From: Desulfocapsa sp.
GTDB taxonomy: Bacteria; Desulfobacterota; Desulfobulbia; Desulfobulbales; Desulfocapsaceae
DNA length: 34,488 nt
Assembly (NCBI GenBank): GCA_029934815.1
Contig: JAOZLM010000002.1
Location: 1-34,488, forward strand
Direction of reading: 5' to 3'
Under the pieces are notes generated by a model. It did not search any database. It saw only the letters and a program-made list of their open reading frames with translations, and was not told the origin of the DNA. Positions 17,502 through 28,300 of this stretch are shown piece by piece (the stretch's first letter is position 1; each line of letters begins with the position of its first letter). Both the position numbers and the translations under genes were made by a program.

Positions 17502-18557
17502 CTATTGTACACTTGTTTCCTGCTGCTGGTTCTGGTGAGGGCTAAACAGATTGCTTTTTTCTCCTGTATCCTCACCAGAAAACAGCCAGCTATCAAGGCC
17601 AAGACCAGACCACTCTGCCGCACCAAGACAAACTGTTTGAGCCTGTTGTCCTGCCATGGTTACTTCTATATCATACTCCAGCGGGTCCACAACAAAAAGA
17701 TCTGTGAGTGTAACCAGTTTTTTATACAGGGCACTGCCAGGGAGAAAGGCCCGATAATCAGGTTCATCCAAAGGGCCAATCTTGATTCTGAATTTTCCCA
17801 TTCTGTCTTTGATTTCTTCACCAAGGAAACTGTCACTGCCAAGTCCTACAGCATTTGTTCCCAGCTGAATTCTCTGATCCGCAGGAATCTTGGCTTTACG
17901 CTCAAGACAACTGAGAATTTCAACAGGAAGATGCAAGGCATCACTCAATAATGTTTTCAACCCCACTGAAGATCGTGGCGCCTGGCTGAATAAGCCGATA
18001 TAGCGAAGCAAATCCTTCGGCTTGTCCACCTTTTCTCTGAATTCGGGTTCTCCCATACCCAGCAGACAAAAAAGGCGATCTATATGAGAGCTGTCTTCCT
18101 CTTCACTGATCTGTTGAAATTGTCGATATTTTAGCCAGCTTTGAAAGAAGAGCTGATACAGTCGTTGATGGATAATATCCAGAAAATCACGACTGGCAGA
18201 GGCATCATCTGATTTTTCATCCAGCAGTTCTTCAGTATAAAAAGTAGGTAGTGGCGATGAGGATCCGTATAAACTGAGAAACGTTGCCTCTATGTTAAAA
18301 CTATTCAGCTCATCTGCATCTATATGCTCTTCTATGGATTCAATATCGCTTGCTGGAAAGCCAAGGGATAAATGAGGCCTGATGTGCAGCTGTTTGTGGT
18401 CATAAGCGGCCGTTCCCTCTCCCGCGGGAGGAGCATTTAGAAAAAGACGCAGCAGTCTTATCACCTGAATAAAAGAGAAGTTTTCTCCTTCTTTTAACAG
18501 CGATAATTTAAGCTCCAGTTTTAAATCAGGGGACGTTCCCCTATCCGTGCCGGCCAT
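17502..18557 (-). CDS. tssG: T6SS baseplate protein TssG
   Basis: Pattern FSFIQVIRLLRLFL..HIRPHLSLGFPASDIESIE..FNIEATFLSLYGSSSPLPTFYTEELL is TssG-like. Overlaps tssF by about 37 bp. Confidence 0.95.
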   Translation of the reverse strand: MAGTDRGTSPDLKLELKLSLLKEGENFSFIQVIRLLRLFLNAPPAGEGTAAYDHKQLHIRPHLSLGFPASDIESIEEHIDADELNSFNIEATFLSLYGSSSPLPTFYTEELLDEKSDDASASRDFLDIIHQRLYQLFFQSWLKYRQFQQISEEEDSSHIDRLFCLLGMGEPEFREKVDKPKDLLRYIGLFSQAPRSSVGLKTLLSDALHLPVEILSCLERKAKIPADQRIQLGTNAVGLGSDSFLGEEIKDRMGKFRIKIGPLDEPDYRAFLPGSALYKKLVTLTDLFVVDPLEYDIEVTMAGQQAQTVCLGAAEWSGLGLDSWLFSGEDTGEKSNLFSPHQNQQQETSVQ

Positions 18558-20254
18558 GAAATAATCTCTCCTCTCAGGCTTTCTTTAAGGGTGAACCTGG
18601 TAAAGGAATTAAAGGTTGAATACACAGCAAGAAATTCGTTAAGGATTGACGCAAAAAGGTACAGATCGCCCTGACTGGCAAAATGATCATATCGTGCCTC
18701 AAGGTGAATTTCTCTGCCTCGCAGCATAATTCCGTTTACCAGCCTGTCTCCAGGGTTGGAGCGGATATTCTGTAGGCCATTGATCCGTTTCTGGTTGGCA
18801 AGCAGCGCAGTACGATCCTTGGTGTCTGGAAACAGGTACAGGCCAAGCAGTGTTCGCAGATTTTTAATATCCATAAGCGAAGTATAATTTAGCGAAAGAT
18901 GCCCCAGCAGTCTCCAGAGCAGGTTGTTTTCCAGCGGTGGCTGGGTTCCTGCTGTGGGAGTTGTAATGTTTGCAAATGTAATAAATTCAGGGGTGCTACT
19001 GGTAGGCTTGCAGATATCGCCCACCTGAATGCTGTCCGGTAGTACACCGTTCGTGCAGGTCAGCCCAATACTCAGTGTTTCAGGGGCAGGCGGCCCGTTT
19101 TGTTTCGGGTAGCTTACTGAAATATAGCTGTCTGTTACTCTCCGTGATGGGGATTTCTTCTGGCTGGTATTGTACACAGGGCCAGACACACCATTCTGGT
19201 TAAAATGATCAAAGTGCTGATATTCCCTTGCTGCGGCAGTTCCTTGTATATAGCCAGTGACGCTGTCAACAGAATAGACTTGAAAGTGGGTTGGGTTTGT
19301 AGTCGCTGGTCGTATCCTGTATTCACTCATGCGGTGATCAAGACGAACCGGATCAGCTTCATGGTTGAAAAGATTGAGAACCGGCGTCGCAAAGAGGACA
19401 AAATCTTTGGTGCGAATCCTGGGCATCTGGAAGGGGATTTCTTCCAGCTCAAAAGAGATTTCAAACTCTGTCCCTTCACCTCGATTAAACCATTCGTCAA
19501 GCCCGGTCAGGTCGAGAAAAAGAAAGTTTTCCGGCAGTGTGAAATACTCCTGTATAATACGATATCCCGGAAAAGAATTACCGGGGTACGGAAGAATTCC
19601 ATCTTCCATACCTAAGCCTACAGGCTGTAGCTTCTCTTTGTTTAAAGAAAATCCGGATTCCTGATCTTTTGCTTTAATTACTATACGGCGCAGGTAGTGA
19701 CGAAGGATGAAATATTTGTCACTGGCAGAGGAGTAGTCTCCAGCCAGATGAAAACGCAAATTTTTAAACTGTAGATTGTTAAGAGCCGTTCCCTTTGTTT
19801 CAAGTTTTATACGAATGGCTGATGCCATGCCTGGTGTTTCCACAAAAGCAACATCAAGGATTTGTATGGGCTGTACTTCAACTTCAAAACCGGTTTGAAA
19901 GAGACAGGTTGTTCCCTCAACAGGTACCGAGGCCAGCTGTACACCTTTCTTTATTGTTAATGATTGTTTTAGAGATGATTTTGGTTCAAATGCCACAATT
20001 GCAGCAGAAGGAAGGGGACGAAGATAATGCGGCCAGATAAGATGAATGAGGTCATGGATAATTTCCGGAAAATCATCATCAAGTTTTTCTCTGATAAGAC
20101 CTGTTAAAAAGGCCACACCCTCAAGCAGCCTTTCCACATCAGGGTCAGAAGAAGATCCACTGAGCATGGAAGCGATGGCTGGATGCGTTTCAGCAAACTC
20201 TGCTCCCAGATCACGTAGAGCAGCAAGTTCCTGAAGATAATAGTGGTTGAGCAT
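18521..20254 (-). CDS. tssF: T6SS baseplate protein TssF
   Basis: N-terminus LNHYYLQELAALRDLGAEFAETHPAIASMLSGSSSDPDVERLLEGVAFLTGLIREKLDDDFPEI is diagnostic of TssF. Confidence 0.97.
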   Translation of the reverse strand: MLNHYYLQELAALRDLGAEFAETHPAIASMLSGSSSDPDVERLLEGVAFLTGLIREKLDDDFPEIIHDLIHLIWPHYLRPLPSAAIVAFEPKSSLKQSLTIKKGVQLASVPVEGTTCLFQTGFEVEVQPIQILDVAFVETPGMASAIRIKLETKGTALNNLQFKNLRFHLAGDYSSASDKYFILRHYLRRIVIKAKDQESGFSLNKEKLQPVGLGMEDGILPYPGNSFPGYRIIQEYFTLPENFLFLDLTGLDEWFNRGEGTEFEISFELEEIPFQMPRIRTKDFVLFATPVLNLFNHEADPVRLDHRMSEYRIRPATTNPTHFQVYSVDSVTGYIQGTAAAREYQHFDHFNQNGVSGPVYNTSQKKSPSRRVTDSYISVSYPKQNGPPAPETLSIGLTCTNGVLPDSIQVGDICKPTSSTPEFITFANITTPTAGTQPPLENNLLWRLLGHLSLNYTSLMDIKNLRTLLGLYLFPDTKDRTALLANQKRINGLQNIRSNPGDRLVNGIMLRGREIHLEARYDHFASQGDLYLFASILNEFLAVYSTFNSFTRFTLKESLRGEIISWPARIGERPLI

Positions 20255-20278
20255 TGATTATCTTTTGGTTATTTTTTG

Positions 20279-20428
20279 TTACTATTCAGCGTACCCTTCG
20301 TAACTTGGGTAAACTTGAAACCGTAACTGTTCAGAAGTGCTCAGGTTCGTTCAGGCTGGTCGTCGTAGTGTACGATTTTGTACATGAGGCGACCAGATCG
20401 GACGAAAATGGGTGCTTCTGAATAGTTA
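20279..20428. repeat. Long imperfect inverted repeat / hairpin element between tssE and tssF
   Basis: Arms TAACTGTTCAGAAGTGC (20324-20340) and GTGCTTCTGAATAGTTA (20412-20428), with inner arms CTGGTCG..../..GCGACCAG around TGTACGATTTTGTACA. A further ACTATTCAG copy lies at about 20281. Confidence 0.75.
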
Positions 20429-20842
20429 TTATTTTTTTATGCTTATCTTGCCGTCAGAATCCAAAAGGCTTTCAAACAGGACTGAGGTATTTGAATCTGA
20501 GGCAGCAAGTTTCGCAAAAATCTGAAATTTTACTGCCAGGCGATCTTCTTCCTGAGGAGTAAATGCCACCCTTACAGCACGCAGCCTTGGTTCAAACTGC
20601 GTGATTGTCTGTTTGATCGCTCTTTCAAAACCACGCAGTGACTGTGGATAGTCAGTGAGAAACTCTGTGAAGTCAGGAGTACCATACTCTTCTGCGATAA
20701 GAACATTTCCCTGTCGGGTATTGAGGATCTGTTTCAAGTGATCCTGAATGGAGTCAATCACCCTTGACTGATCCTCGCTTTCCCGGCGGAGTGGATCCTG
20801 CTCTTTTAGTCGAATACGCTCTAATAACCTGGCTTCCCGCAT
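20429..20842 (-). CDS. tssE: T6SS baseplate protein TssE (gp25-like)
   Basis: gp25 family pattern: LLERIRLKEQD..IQDHLKQILNTRQGNVLIAEEYGTPDFTEFL..IKQTITQFEPRLRAVRVAF. Confidence 0.95.
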   Translation of the reverse strand: MREARLLERIRLKEQDPLRRESEDQSRVIDSIQDHLKQILNTRQGNVLIAEEYGTPDFTEFLTDYPQSLRGFERAIKQTITQFEPRLRAVRVAFTPQEEDRLAVKFQIFAKLAASDSNTSVLFESLLDSDGKISIKK

Positions 20843-20895
20843 AAATCAGTTACTCCGTTTCAACTTGTGAGAAATGCGGGGCAGGTGGCAACGCA

Positions 20896-21384
20896 TTATA
20901 CGTTTGGAGCTTCCCAATCGTCCTCAGCTGTAATACCACCATCCATCCAGGTCCAGATAATCTTCTGGTAGCAGAAAGAAACATGCTCTCTTTCCTTATG
21001 TTGCATATTCTCAGGATATTTATTGTTCAGCATTTCCATTTTAATTCTTGAGATAGAAGCATTTACTAATTCAATGGTGTAATGCTGCACTTCTTTACCC
21101 GTTGCGGAAGGTTGCCAACACTCGAGCTTGAGCTCTGGAATATTCTCATTAGTGACCATGGCATTGTAGAGCAGCGGCGTGGACTTATCAATTTCTTTAG
21201 TAATAGTAAGAGGACCGTGTTGTCTTTTGCCGGTGGGGAGGCCTGATGCGGCATCCCTTGGCGATTTCACTTCCTGATCAAAGGCAATGACAGCAATGGT
21301 ATCTTCACGGCCAGCCTGAGTTACAGATCCCATGATATCGCCCTGAGTTTCTCCTTTGAGTGTCAGGTATGCATTTAGTGCCAT
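20896..21384 (-). CDS. hcp: Hcp tube protein (TssD)
   Basis: ALNAYLTLKGETQGDIMGSVTQAGREDTIAVIAFDQEVKSPRDAASGLPTGKRQHGPLTITKEIDKSTPLLYNAM is a clear Hcp signature. Confidence 0.97.
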   Translation of the reverse strand: MALNAYLTLKGETQGDIMGSVTQAGREDTIAVIAFDQEVKSPRDAASGLPTGKRQHGPLTITKEIDKSTPLLYNAMVTNENIPELKLECWQPSATGKEVQHYTIELVNASISRIKMEMLNNKYPENMQHKEREHVSFCYQKIIWTWMDGGITAEDDWEAPNV

Positions 21385-21444
21385 TTGAGTTTGTCTCCTT
21401 ATGTTATGATGATGTTTCGAACGTCTTCATCTACTTCACAAAAA

Positions 21445-22932
21445 TTATGTTTTATCCAGTTTTCCTACCAGAGAGAGGGTGAAAGAAGCGCCCATATATT
21501 TAAAATGAGGCCTTACTTTCAGACCAACTTTATACCAGCCCGGTTCACCTTCAACTGAATCTACGGTTACTTCAGCCATTCTAAGTGGTCTGCGACTTCT
21601 GGCACTGGCTGAAGGGTTATCCATTTCTGTTACATATTGACCAATCCACTTATTCAGCTCAAGTTCCAGATCACTTTTCTCTTTCCAGGAACCTATATTC
21701 TCTCTTTGTAATACTTTGAGGTAGTGGGCTAAGCGATTGATTACAAACATGTACGGTAATTGCAGGCCAAGTTTGTAATTGAGCTCAGCTTCTTTACCTT
21801 CTTTGGAAATGCCAAAGGTTTTAGCTTTTTGAACAGAATTTGCAGAGAAAAATGCTGCATTATCGCTGTTTTTCCGCATGGTGAGACCGATAAAACCTTC
21901 CTCGGCCAGTTCAAACTCTTTTCGTTCTGAAACCAGTACTTCGGTGGGGATTTTTGTCTGGGTTGCACCCATGGAATCGTACTGATGCAATTTCAGATCT
22001 TCAACTGCGCCACCACCCTGAGGGCCTATGATATTTGCACACCAGCGGTATTTTGCAAAACTCTCTGTGAGTCTGGTAGCAAAGGCAAAGGCTGCATTAC
22101 CCCAGAGATATTTGTTATGACTACCCGCAACATTCTCTTCGTAATCAAAAGTTTTAATGGGGTCACTCTCAGCTCCATACGGTAAACGCAGGAGAAAGCG
22201 AGGCATGGTAAGACCTATATAACGTGCGTCTTCTGATTCACGGAACGCCTGCCACTTTAAATATTTAGGGCCTTCAAAGATCGATTTGAGATCTTTCAGA
22301 TTTGGCAGTTCGTTAAAATCCTCAATATCAAAAAACTGTGGGCCGGCTGCTGCAATAAAAGGCGCATGAGCCATCGCTGCAACACTTGCAATACTTTGCA
22401 GCAGCTTAATATCCTGAGGGCCCGGGCCAAAATCATAATTACCAATCATGGCCGCATAGGGCTGGCCACCAAACTGGCCAAATTCTGCTGTGTAGGCCGT
22501 TTTGTAGAGGCCTGATTTGGGGATCTCCGGTGAATCTTCAAAATCATCAAGCAGATCTTCTTTGCTGATATTCACCATCTCAAGTTTGATGTTCTCACGA
22601 AAATCTGTGTTATCAATCAGGTATTTCGTGGAACGCCAGGCAGATTCGAGTTTTTGAAAATCTTCATGATGCATAATAGCATCCACCTGCAGACCGACCT
22701 TCTTGTCAATCTCAGCAATCATTTCATCAACCACAGCTTTGGTGACTTTATCAACACCTTTGCCTGGTTCTATCAACTGGGCAATTAGGGCTTCAACCCC
22801 TTTTTTAGCCATGCCATACGCTTCATCGGCTGGCTTTAATTTGGTCGCCTGGGTAATTTCTTCGAGCAGGGATATGGATTCTTCCAGAACCTCTTCCTTG
22901 CCTTGAGCAACTTGTTCCTGTTCTTCGGCCAT
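21445..22932 (-). CDS. tssC: T6SS sheath large subunit TssC (VipB)
   Basis: LESAWRSTKYLIDNTDFRENIKLEMVNISKEDLLDDFE; QPYAAMIGNYDFGPGPQDIKLLQSIASVAAMAHAPFIAAAGPQFF; C-terminal VKVRPHFKYMGASFTLSLVGKLDK (LKVRPHFKYMG in the translation). Confidence 0.98.
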   Translation of the reverse strand: MAEEQEQVAQGKEEVLEESISLLEEITQATKLKPADEAYGMAKKGVEALIAQLIEPGKGVDKVTKAVVDEMIAEIDKKVGLQVDAIMHHEDFQKLESAWRSTKYLIDNTDFRENIKLEMVNISKEDLLDDFEDSPEIPKSGLYKTAYTAEFGQFGGQPYAAMIGNYDFGPGPQDIKLLQSIASVAAMAHAPFIAAAGPQFFDIEDFNELPNLKDLKSIFEGPKYLKWQAFRESEDARYIGLTMPRFLLRLPYGAESDPIKTFDYEENVAGSHNKYLWGNAAFAFATRLTESFAKYRWCANIIGPQGGGAVEDLKLHQYDSMGATQTKIPTEVLVSERKEFELAEEGFIGLTMRKNSDNAAFFSANSVQKAKTFGISKEGKEAELNYKLGLQLPYMFVINRLAHYLKVLQRENIGSWKEKSDLELELNKWIGQYVTEMDNPSASARSRRPLRMAEVTVDSVEGEPGWYKVGLKVRPHFKYMGASFTLSLVGKLDKT

Positions 22933-22941
22933 GGTTCTCTC

Positions 22942-23430
22942 CTATTTATCCTCGACGCCGAGTTCTTTCAGCAGTTGATCTTTTGATTCGTCATCTTTAA
23001 CAAGAGTTTGGATTTTCTTGCGAAACTCCGGAACATTTGAAAGAGGTCCTTTCAAAGCTGTTAAGGCCTGGCGGAGTTCCATAAGTTTTTTCAGTTCCGG
23101 GCTGTTCTCTGCTATTGCGTCAGGGTTGAAATCTTTCAGAGATTCAAAGGCAAGTTTAACAGCCATCTCTTCGTCAGGATTGTCTGAAAGTTTGTTGGGA
23201 ACGGTCATGTTCAGATTGAGATTCTGCTCTTTCATCACATCGTTGAAGTTGTCTTTGTCGACATTAATTGGCTCTCTGTCTTCAACCGCTCTGTCGTCTT
23301 CTCTTTGGGTGAAATCACCCATGATGAGCATTTTTAACGGAAGTTCTACCTCTTCCTGGGCATCCCCGGTTGCAGGACGATAGACAATATTGACTCGTTC
23401 CTTTGGAGCTACCGAACCTTCCTTTGCCAT
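22942..23430 (-). CDS. tssB: T6SS sheath small subunit TssB (VipA)
   Basis: PKERVNIVYRPATGDAQEEVELPLKMLIMGDFTQREDDRAVEDREPINVDKDNFNDVMKEQNLNL is a clear TssB signature. Confidence 0.98.
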   Translation of the reverse strand: MAKEGSVAPKERVNIVYRPATGDAQEEVELPLKMLIMGDFTQREDDRAVEDREPINVDKDNFNDVMKEQNLNLNMTVPNKLSDNPDEEMAVKLAFESLKDFNPDAIAENSPELKKLMELRQALTALKGPLSNVPEFRKKIQTLVKDDESKDQLLKELGVEDK

Positions 23431-23467
23431 GATTTGCCTCTATTGTTAAATTGATGGTTGTTAAAAC

Positions 23468-23602
23468 TGATGGATTCGTAAAAAGAAACCATGCGCCAAG
23501 TCCGTCATTCCGGACTCGATCCGGAATCTTGTGGTTACAGCAACTTTTAGGTTCCGGATCAAGTCCGGAATGACAGCACTGGAGCTTTTTACGAACTCAT
23601 CA
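23468..23602. repeat. MITE-like element with terminal and internal inverted repeats
   Basis: Outer TIRs TGATGGATTCGTAAAAAG (23468-23485) and CTTTTTACGAACTCATCA (23585-23602), 16/18 complementary. Inner arms GTCATTCCGGACTCGATCCGGAATC (23504-23528) and GTTCCGGATCAAGTCCGGAATGAC (23551-23574). Confidence 0.8.
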
Positions 23603-23712
23603 AATTTGTATCAATATAAAATGTTTATATCAAGTAGTTTGTTATAAAAACGCTATTTAACGTATCCCCTAAACAGTTGATATGATGAAGAGTTGTGTGC
23701 GGTAAGTTTGTG

Positions 23713-25320
23713 TCAGGACGATATCCTTATCGCTTCCGCCGAATCTAACCCGGCTATTTTATCAAGTAGTTCCGGACCTCGTTCTTTGAATACTTTTGAA
23801 GAGATCTTCTTTAAACAGTGGTAAAAAGTTCTGTAAATAGTCAGTGCCTGTGCGGGATCCCACTGGTCAAGATTGTAATATTGCGCTTCACGGGTCAGTG
23901 TTTCGCAATGAGAAAGAGCTATTTCAGTTTTTTTCCCGCCAATCAGTATTTGCACAAGGACCAGGCGCCACTGCATAGCTTCTCTTGCTGAATGTGCGTT
24001 ATGAATCCCAGTTTGGAGAAGCTCAACAGCTTCCGGCAGTTTTCGTTCTTTTACGAGCTCTCCAGCCAGTTGGATGGCATCAGTCAGTCGTTTTGCTTCC
24101 TCTGGTGAACCTTCACTACTGCTAAAACCTGAAGCCAGATCCACGGAGTTTCCTCCTCCCAGGCTCTGACACCATTCCTGCGTTTCTTCATCCGCAAAAG
24201 CTAAACCGTCGGCAAATTGCAAATTGCTGAGACCGGGCATTCTGACCATAAATGTTGCTGTCTCCTGGCACACAGCGTCATACGCTTTTTCATAGGAGGG
24301 GCCAAGGCGCTCAAGACCATTTGCGCAGTAGCGCTGGAGATCAAGCCAGAAGATATATTGTGCAAAATGGGTTTCTGCGGCGATAACAAGGTTTTGCCAA
24401 TCACCCCGGGAAGTAAGATCTTGCAGTATAGTAATAATATGCGGTTCCGGCGGGGGAATGATTGTTCTGTTATCCACGGCCTGAGGAGGACTATCTAGAT
24501 CTGACCAGATTGCTGTGCGCAGAGAGCGGTGCCCGAGCGGATTTGCCGGATTATGCTCTACCAGACTAAGTGCTGCCCGTTTGATATTTTCATTATGGGA
24601 CTGAATGGCTTTTACTGCGTCATCACTTGACTCGACGGGATGTTGAATAATCGGTTCCGGGGCTGGAGGTGGTGGCTGGGTTACAGGATTTGTAGCTGCT
24701 GCAGGTTGTTCAACCACAGGCGCGGTCTTTGTTTCCGGAACTTGCGTCTGTTGTTCTTGCGGTTCTGCTGCTCCGTTTTCTTCATTAACGGGCAGAGCCT
24801 TAACAACACGGGCTAACATGGATATGGCAGGAGGATCCGGAAAAAGATCCTGAAACAATTGCTTCAGCTGATCACAGTCAGTAAGGAGTTTTTCTTTGGT
24901 CGATTTGTCAACGGACTCAAGAGTAAGCATCTCAAGGGCTGTTGCGCTCTTTTCCACCCACCAGTCAGCAGCTGCAACTCTGCCCCGCATTCGTTTCTTT
25001 TTGGGAAACATGGTGTCCCAGAATGTCTCCAGCAGGTCCTTGAAAACCTGCATGCCTGTCACCAGTCCGGCAAGATCATCAATATAAATTCTGGAAACGG
25101 CAAAGTAACTTCCCACCAGCAGATCTTTGCTTTCTTCTGTTAAGATTTTTTCCGCAAGGTCGCTTACTCGCTGCCAGTTTGTCTCTCCAACAGCGGTTGG
25201 GGAGCCAAGTTTATCTATTTCAGCCTGCAGCTCTTCAAATGCCGGCTCGTAGCGGGTATCAGTTCCGGCTGGAGAATCTTCACTTATAAATGTTTTTCCG
25301 ATTCTTATTTCATCCATCAT
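23713..25320 (-). CDS. tssA: T6SS protein TssA (ImpA N-terminal domain)
   Basis: ImpA_N-like N-terminus ISEDSPAGTDTRYEPAFEELQAEIDKL; VasJ-like C-terminal half (LVEHNPANPLGHRSLRTAIW, CANGLERLGPSYEKAYDAV). Confidence 0.9.
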   Translation of the reverse strand: MMDEIRIGKTFISEDSPAGTDTRYEPAFEELQAEIDKLGSPTAVGETNWQRVSDLAEKILTEESKDLLVGSYFAVSRIYIDDLAGLVTGMQVFKDLLETFWDTMFPKKKRMRGRVAAADWWVEKSATALEMLTLESVDKSTKEKLLTDCDQLKQLFQDLFPDPPAISMLARVVKALPVNEENGAAEPQEQQTQVPETKTAPVVEQPAAATNPVTQPPPPAPEPIIQHPVESSDDAVKAIQSHNENIKRAALSLVEHNPANPLGHRSLRTAIWSDLDSPPQAVDNRTIIPPPEPHIITILQDLTSRGDWQNLVIAAETHFAQYIFWLDLQRYCANGLERLGPSYEKAYDAVCQETATFMVRMPGLSNLQFADGLAFADEETQEWCQSLGGGNSVDLASGFSSSEGSPEEAKRLTDAIQLAGELVKERKLPEAVELLQTGIHNAHSAREAMQWRLVLVQILIGGKKTEIALSHCETLTREAQYYNLDQWDPAQALTIYRTFYHCLKKISSKVFKERGPELLDKIAGLDSAEAIRISS

Positions 25321-28300
25321 TTGTCCCAGCAGCTTGTTATCTCATGAGGTACGTCAGGCAGTTTCTCTTCCCAGCTCTGCTTGATTCGTTGAGCTTTTGC
25401 CTGTTGCCTGGCTTTCCAGGCTTTTTTGACAGCTTCATTTTCAAGGGCTGTCGTTTTTTGTTTTCGATCCCATGTTGCCAGCAGTTCTTTTATACCCTGG
25501 CTACTGCTCACTGCCTGCTCTTTACGCTCTTCTTCCAGGCCAGCTATGACTTGTGCTCTTTTTTCCTGTTGATCGATGATGTTGGTGAGCGCTTGCCCGC
25601 CTTTGAGCTTGAAATTGACTTTGATGGTTTTAATCCGCAGGCGAACCATCTGTTTTTTATGATCGGGAAAGTCTTTGGGGGTAAAGATGTGGCTGCCATT
25701 TTCAAAATCTTTGGCAAAATATGCAAAAGCCAGTTTCCCTTCATATTTTTTCTTTAAAATCAGGCTGCCTATTTCAATCTGAACAGCAACTGCTTCGCAA
25801 TCTGCAGGCTGCCATGACATCTTCTTTCTTATGGGATAGTTAAGGTTGATCAGATTTGTCGTTTTAGAGCCACAGACAAGTTCCAGCGTGGTGACATGGG
25901 GAGTGATGCTTGCCTCTTTATTAACGCTGGTCGGATTTGCAGTTACCTGCACTGCGTAGTTTGCTTTAATTGTCGGTGCTGGTGGAATCGGAGTCTCTTT
26001 TTTGGGTTGAGGTTTTGGAGCAAAAACATCATCAGCTTCAAGCTGCATATCAAGGGGCACTTCATCACTGAGATCAAGGTTTGGCTTGAACTTAGCCAGT
26101 CGGATACCGTCGCTGAGAAAGCGCAGGAATTTTTTCTCGAAGGGAATCATCCTGCCCAGTGCAGTTTTTGGATAAAAACCCTTTTTAAGGCTTCTTCCAA
26201 GAAATGGGGCAGCAGGGCCTTTAATAAAACGAATGGCGTAGCCGTCGTTCAGAAAGAGCTGGTCATTCAGTGTTGTTTTGTCTGTGATATCCTGAACCTC
26301 AACCAGAACATTTTTTTCCCACAGGCCATTTAAGTAACATGCAGCTTCAAGGCATGTGTAATCCCGGAGAAAGGTAAGGGGACCAGCCAGCAGTCGCCAG
26401 ACCATTTTCTGTTCCTGACCCGGTTGGCTCAGCTCACCCCGCAAACCAATGAGATGCTGTTTTGCAGTATAGAATGGTGATTTGGATGTGGCAGGATCTT
26501 CCTTGAATATCTCAGCTGCCATACTGTAAGAAACAGTGCGAGAGGAGGTCGCAAGGCTGATATCCTTTAAGGCATTCCGGTAGTTATTGAATAGTTTACC
26601 GGCTGCAAGTTGCGTGGCAAGAAGATCACCTGAATCGATGCCACTTTTTCTTTCAATGGAGCTAATGGCCTTCTTTCCTTTCTTGGTGACTTTGGCCAGT
26701 AATGAATTATTTTCTTTGATGGCAGCTTCGCGTACAGCTTCTATGCGGGCAAGCTCAATCTGATTGATCAGCAGAATCCACTCATTATCTTTTCCCTCTT
26801 CTTCAAGGGGTGCCAGTTCTCTGGCCATGGTTTGTAACAGAGCAAAGTAAGGACTCTTTTCTGTGGCCATGGTGATTGCAACCTGTTGCCACGAAGAGCC
26901 GTCTGCCAGGTAATATTCAGCCTGTGGGAACTTATCAGCAAAATCATACCAGACCTGTTTGTAAGCCATGGTGTACCATTTCTGAAAACGTGCCTTATTA
27001 GCAGCGATCAGAAGGGGATCGGTCAAGGCAGTCTCGATATCGTCAAGTAAGGCATCGATGATTTCTTTGCCCTTAACAGTGAATGCAGGTGGTACTGTTG
27101 CGATATTTTTCCGGTTTAAAGGTGCGTTCCAGAAATCCTGCATATCAAGTACTTCTAAGTCGGAGTTATGATTGACCCAGGAGGCCAGCCAGTTGAGGCT
27201 GGTATCAGGCATGCTGAGGATATGCTGCAGGTCGCGTTGCAGCCGTTTTTTCTCCTGTCTGAGGATTTCCGGGTCATCCTGCCAGTTCAGGTAATAATGG
27301 TATTGCTGGAGTACACGGTTGCTGAGTTCTGCTATTAACCTTGCATCTTCTCCACCAAAAAGAGGCTGGAAAGATGGTTGTGTGAGATGTGAAAAATCTA
27401 CAGGACTTTCCTTGTCCAGACGAGCCTGAATCAGATTGATCCGGCGTGCCAGGTGGGCAACAAAGGCACCGGTGGTGCCATCCGGAGTTGCGGCAGAAAA
27501 ATCAGCAACAGCTGCGTCGAGCTGTGCAGTTAGTCTTTCATTAAAGTCATTGCTGAAACGAAGGCAGTATTTTTCTTTCAAACGACGTTCTGTCTCTTCA
27601 CTTTCATGCAGGCCAAAACGCGGTATCCACCAGGAGTCATTACGCTCCTCCATAACGCTTACCGCTTTTTGGAATCGTTCCATAATAGCAGTGTCAGTAA
27701 GAAACTCTCCCTGTAGAACAACTGATTGTTTGAAAGATTCGGCACTGTCCTGAAGGGTGGTCAGGTTTTTAACAAAAGAAAAACTCAACAGGCCGCAGAG
27801 GGCAAGAATAATAGTGGCCCAGGCAGTAAGCCCGATATTGCGGGTCAGTTTGTTCCAGGCCATGGCCTTTTGTGTTGGTGCAAAGAGCGTACGGTCTTCC
27901 GGCAGGATGCGGGCGAACAGATCATGGAGGAAGAGACCACGATTGGTACCGGGCAATACTTCCTGCTCTTTAATTAAGCCAAGGGCATGAAGGAAATGGG
28001 AATAGGGTGTGCCTTCCTGACGGCCGCTGCTAAAATACAGGCCACGCAGGATAGGAGGCTCCTGGTAGGGATTTTCCTGAAAGGTGGTTTCGATAAATGT
28101 GGATAATCGTTTATGAAGATTGGCAAATTCATTAGGGAAGAGGAGCAGGTCGGCGGCAGGAGGAGGCTGCTTCTGACCTGGAATCTGCCTGCCATGGAGC
28201 AGTTGCAGACGTAATTGCTGCAACCGGTCACTGATTGTTTGTCCTACTTCCTGGAGAAATGACCTGGTGCCCTTGTTGTCGTGGTTAATGAGACCCATGG

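Noticed and set aside
17448-17951. Plus-strand 167-aa ORF over tssG
   Set aside because: Antisense to tssG, no recognisable domain or RBS support.
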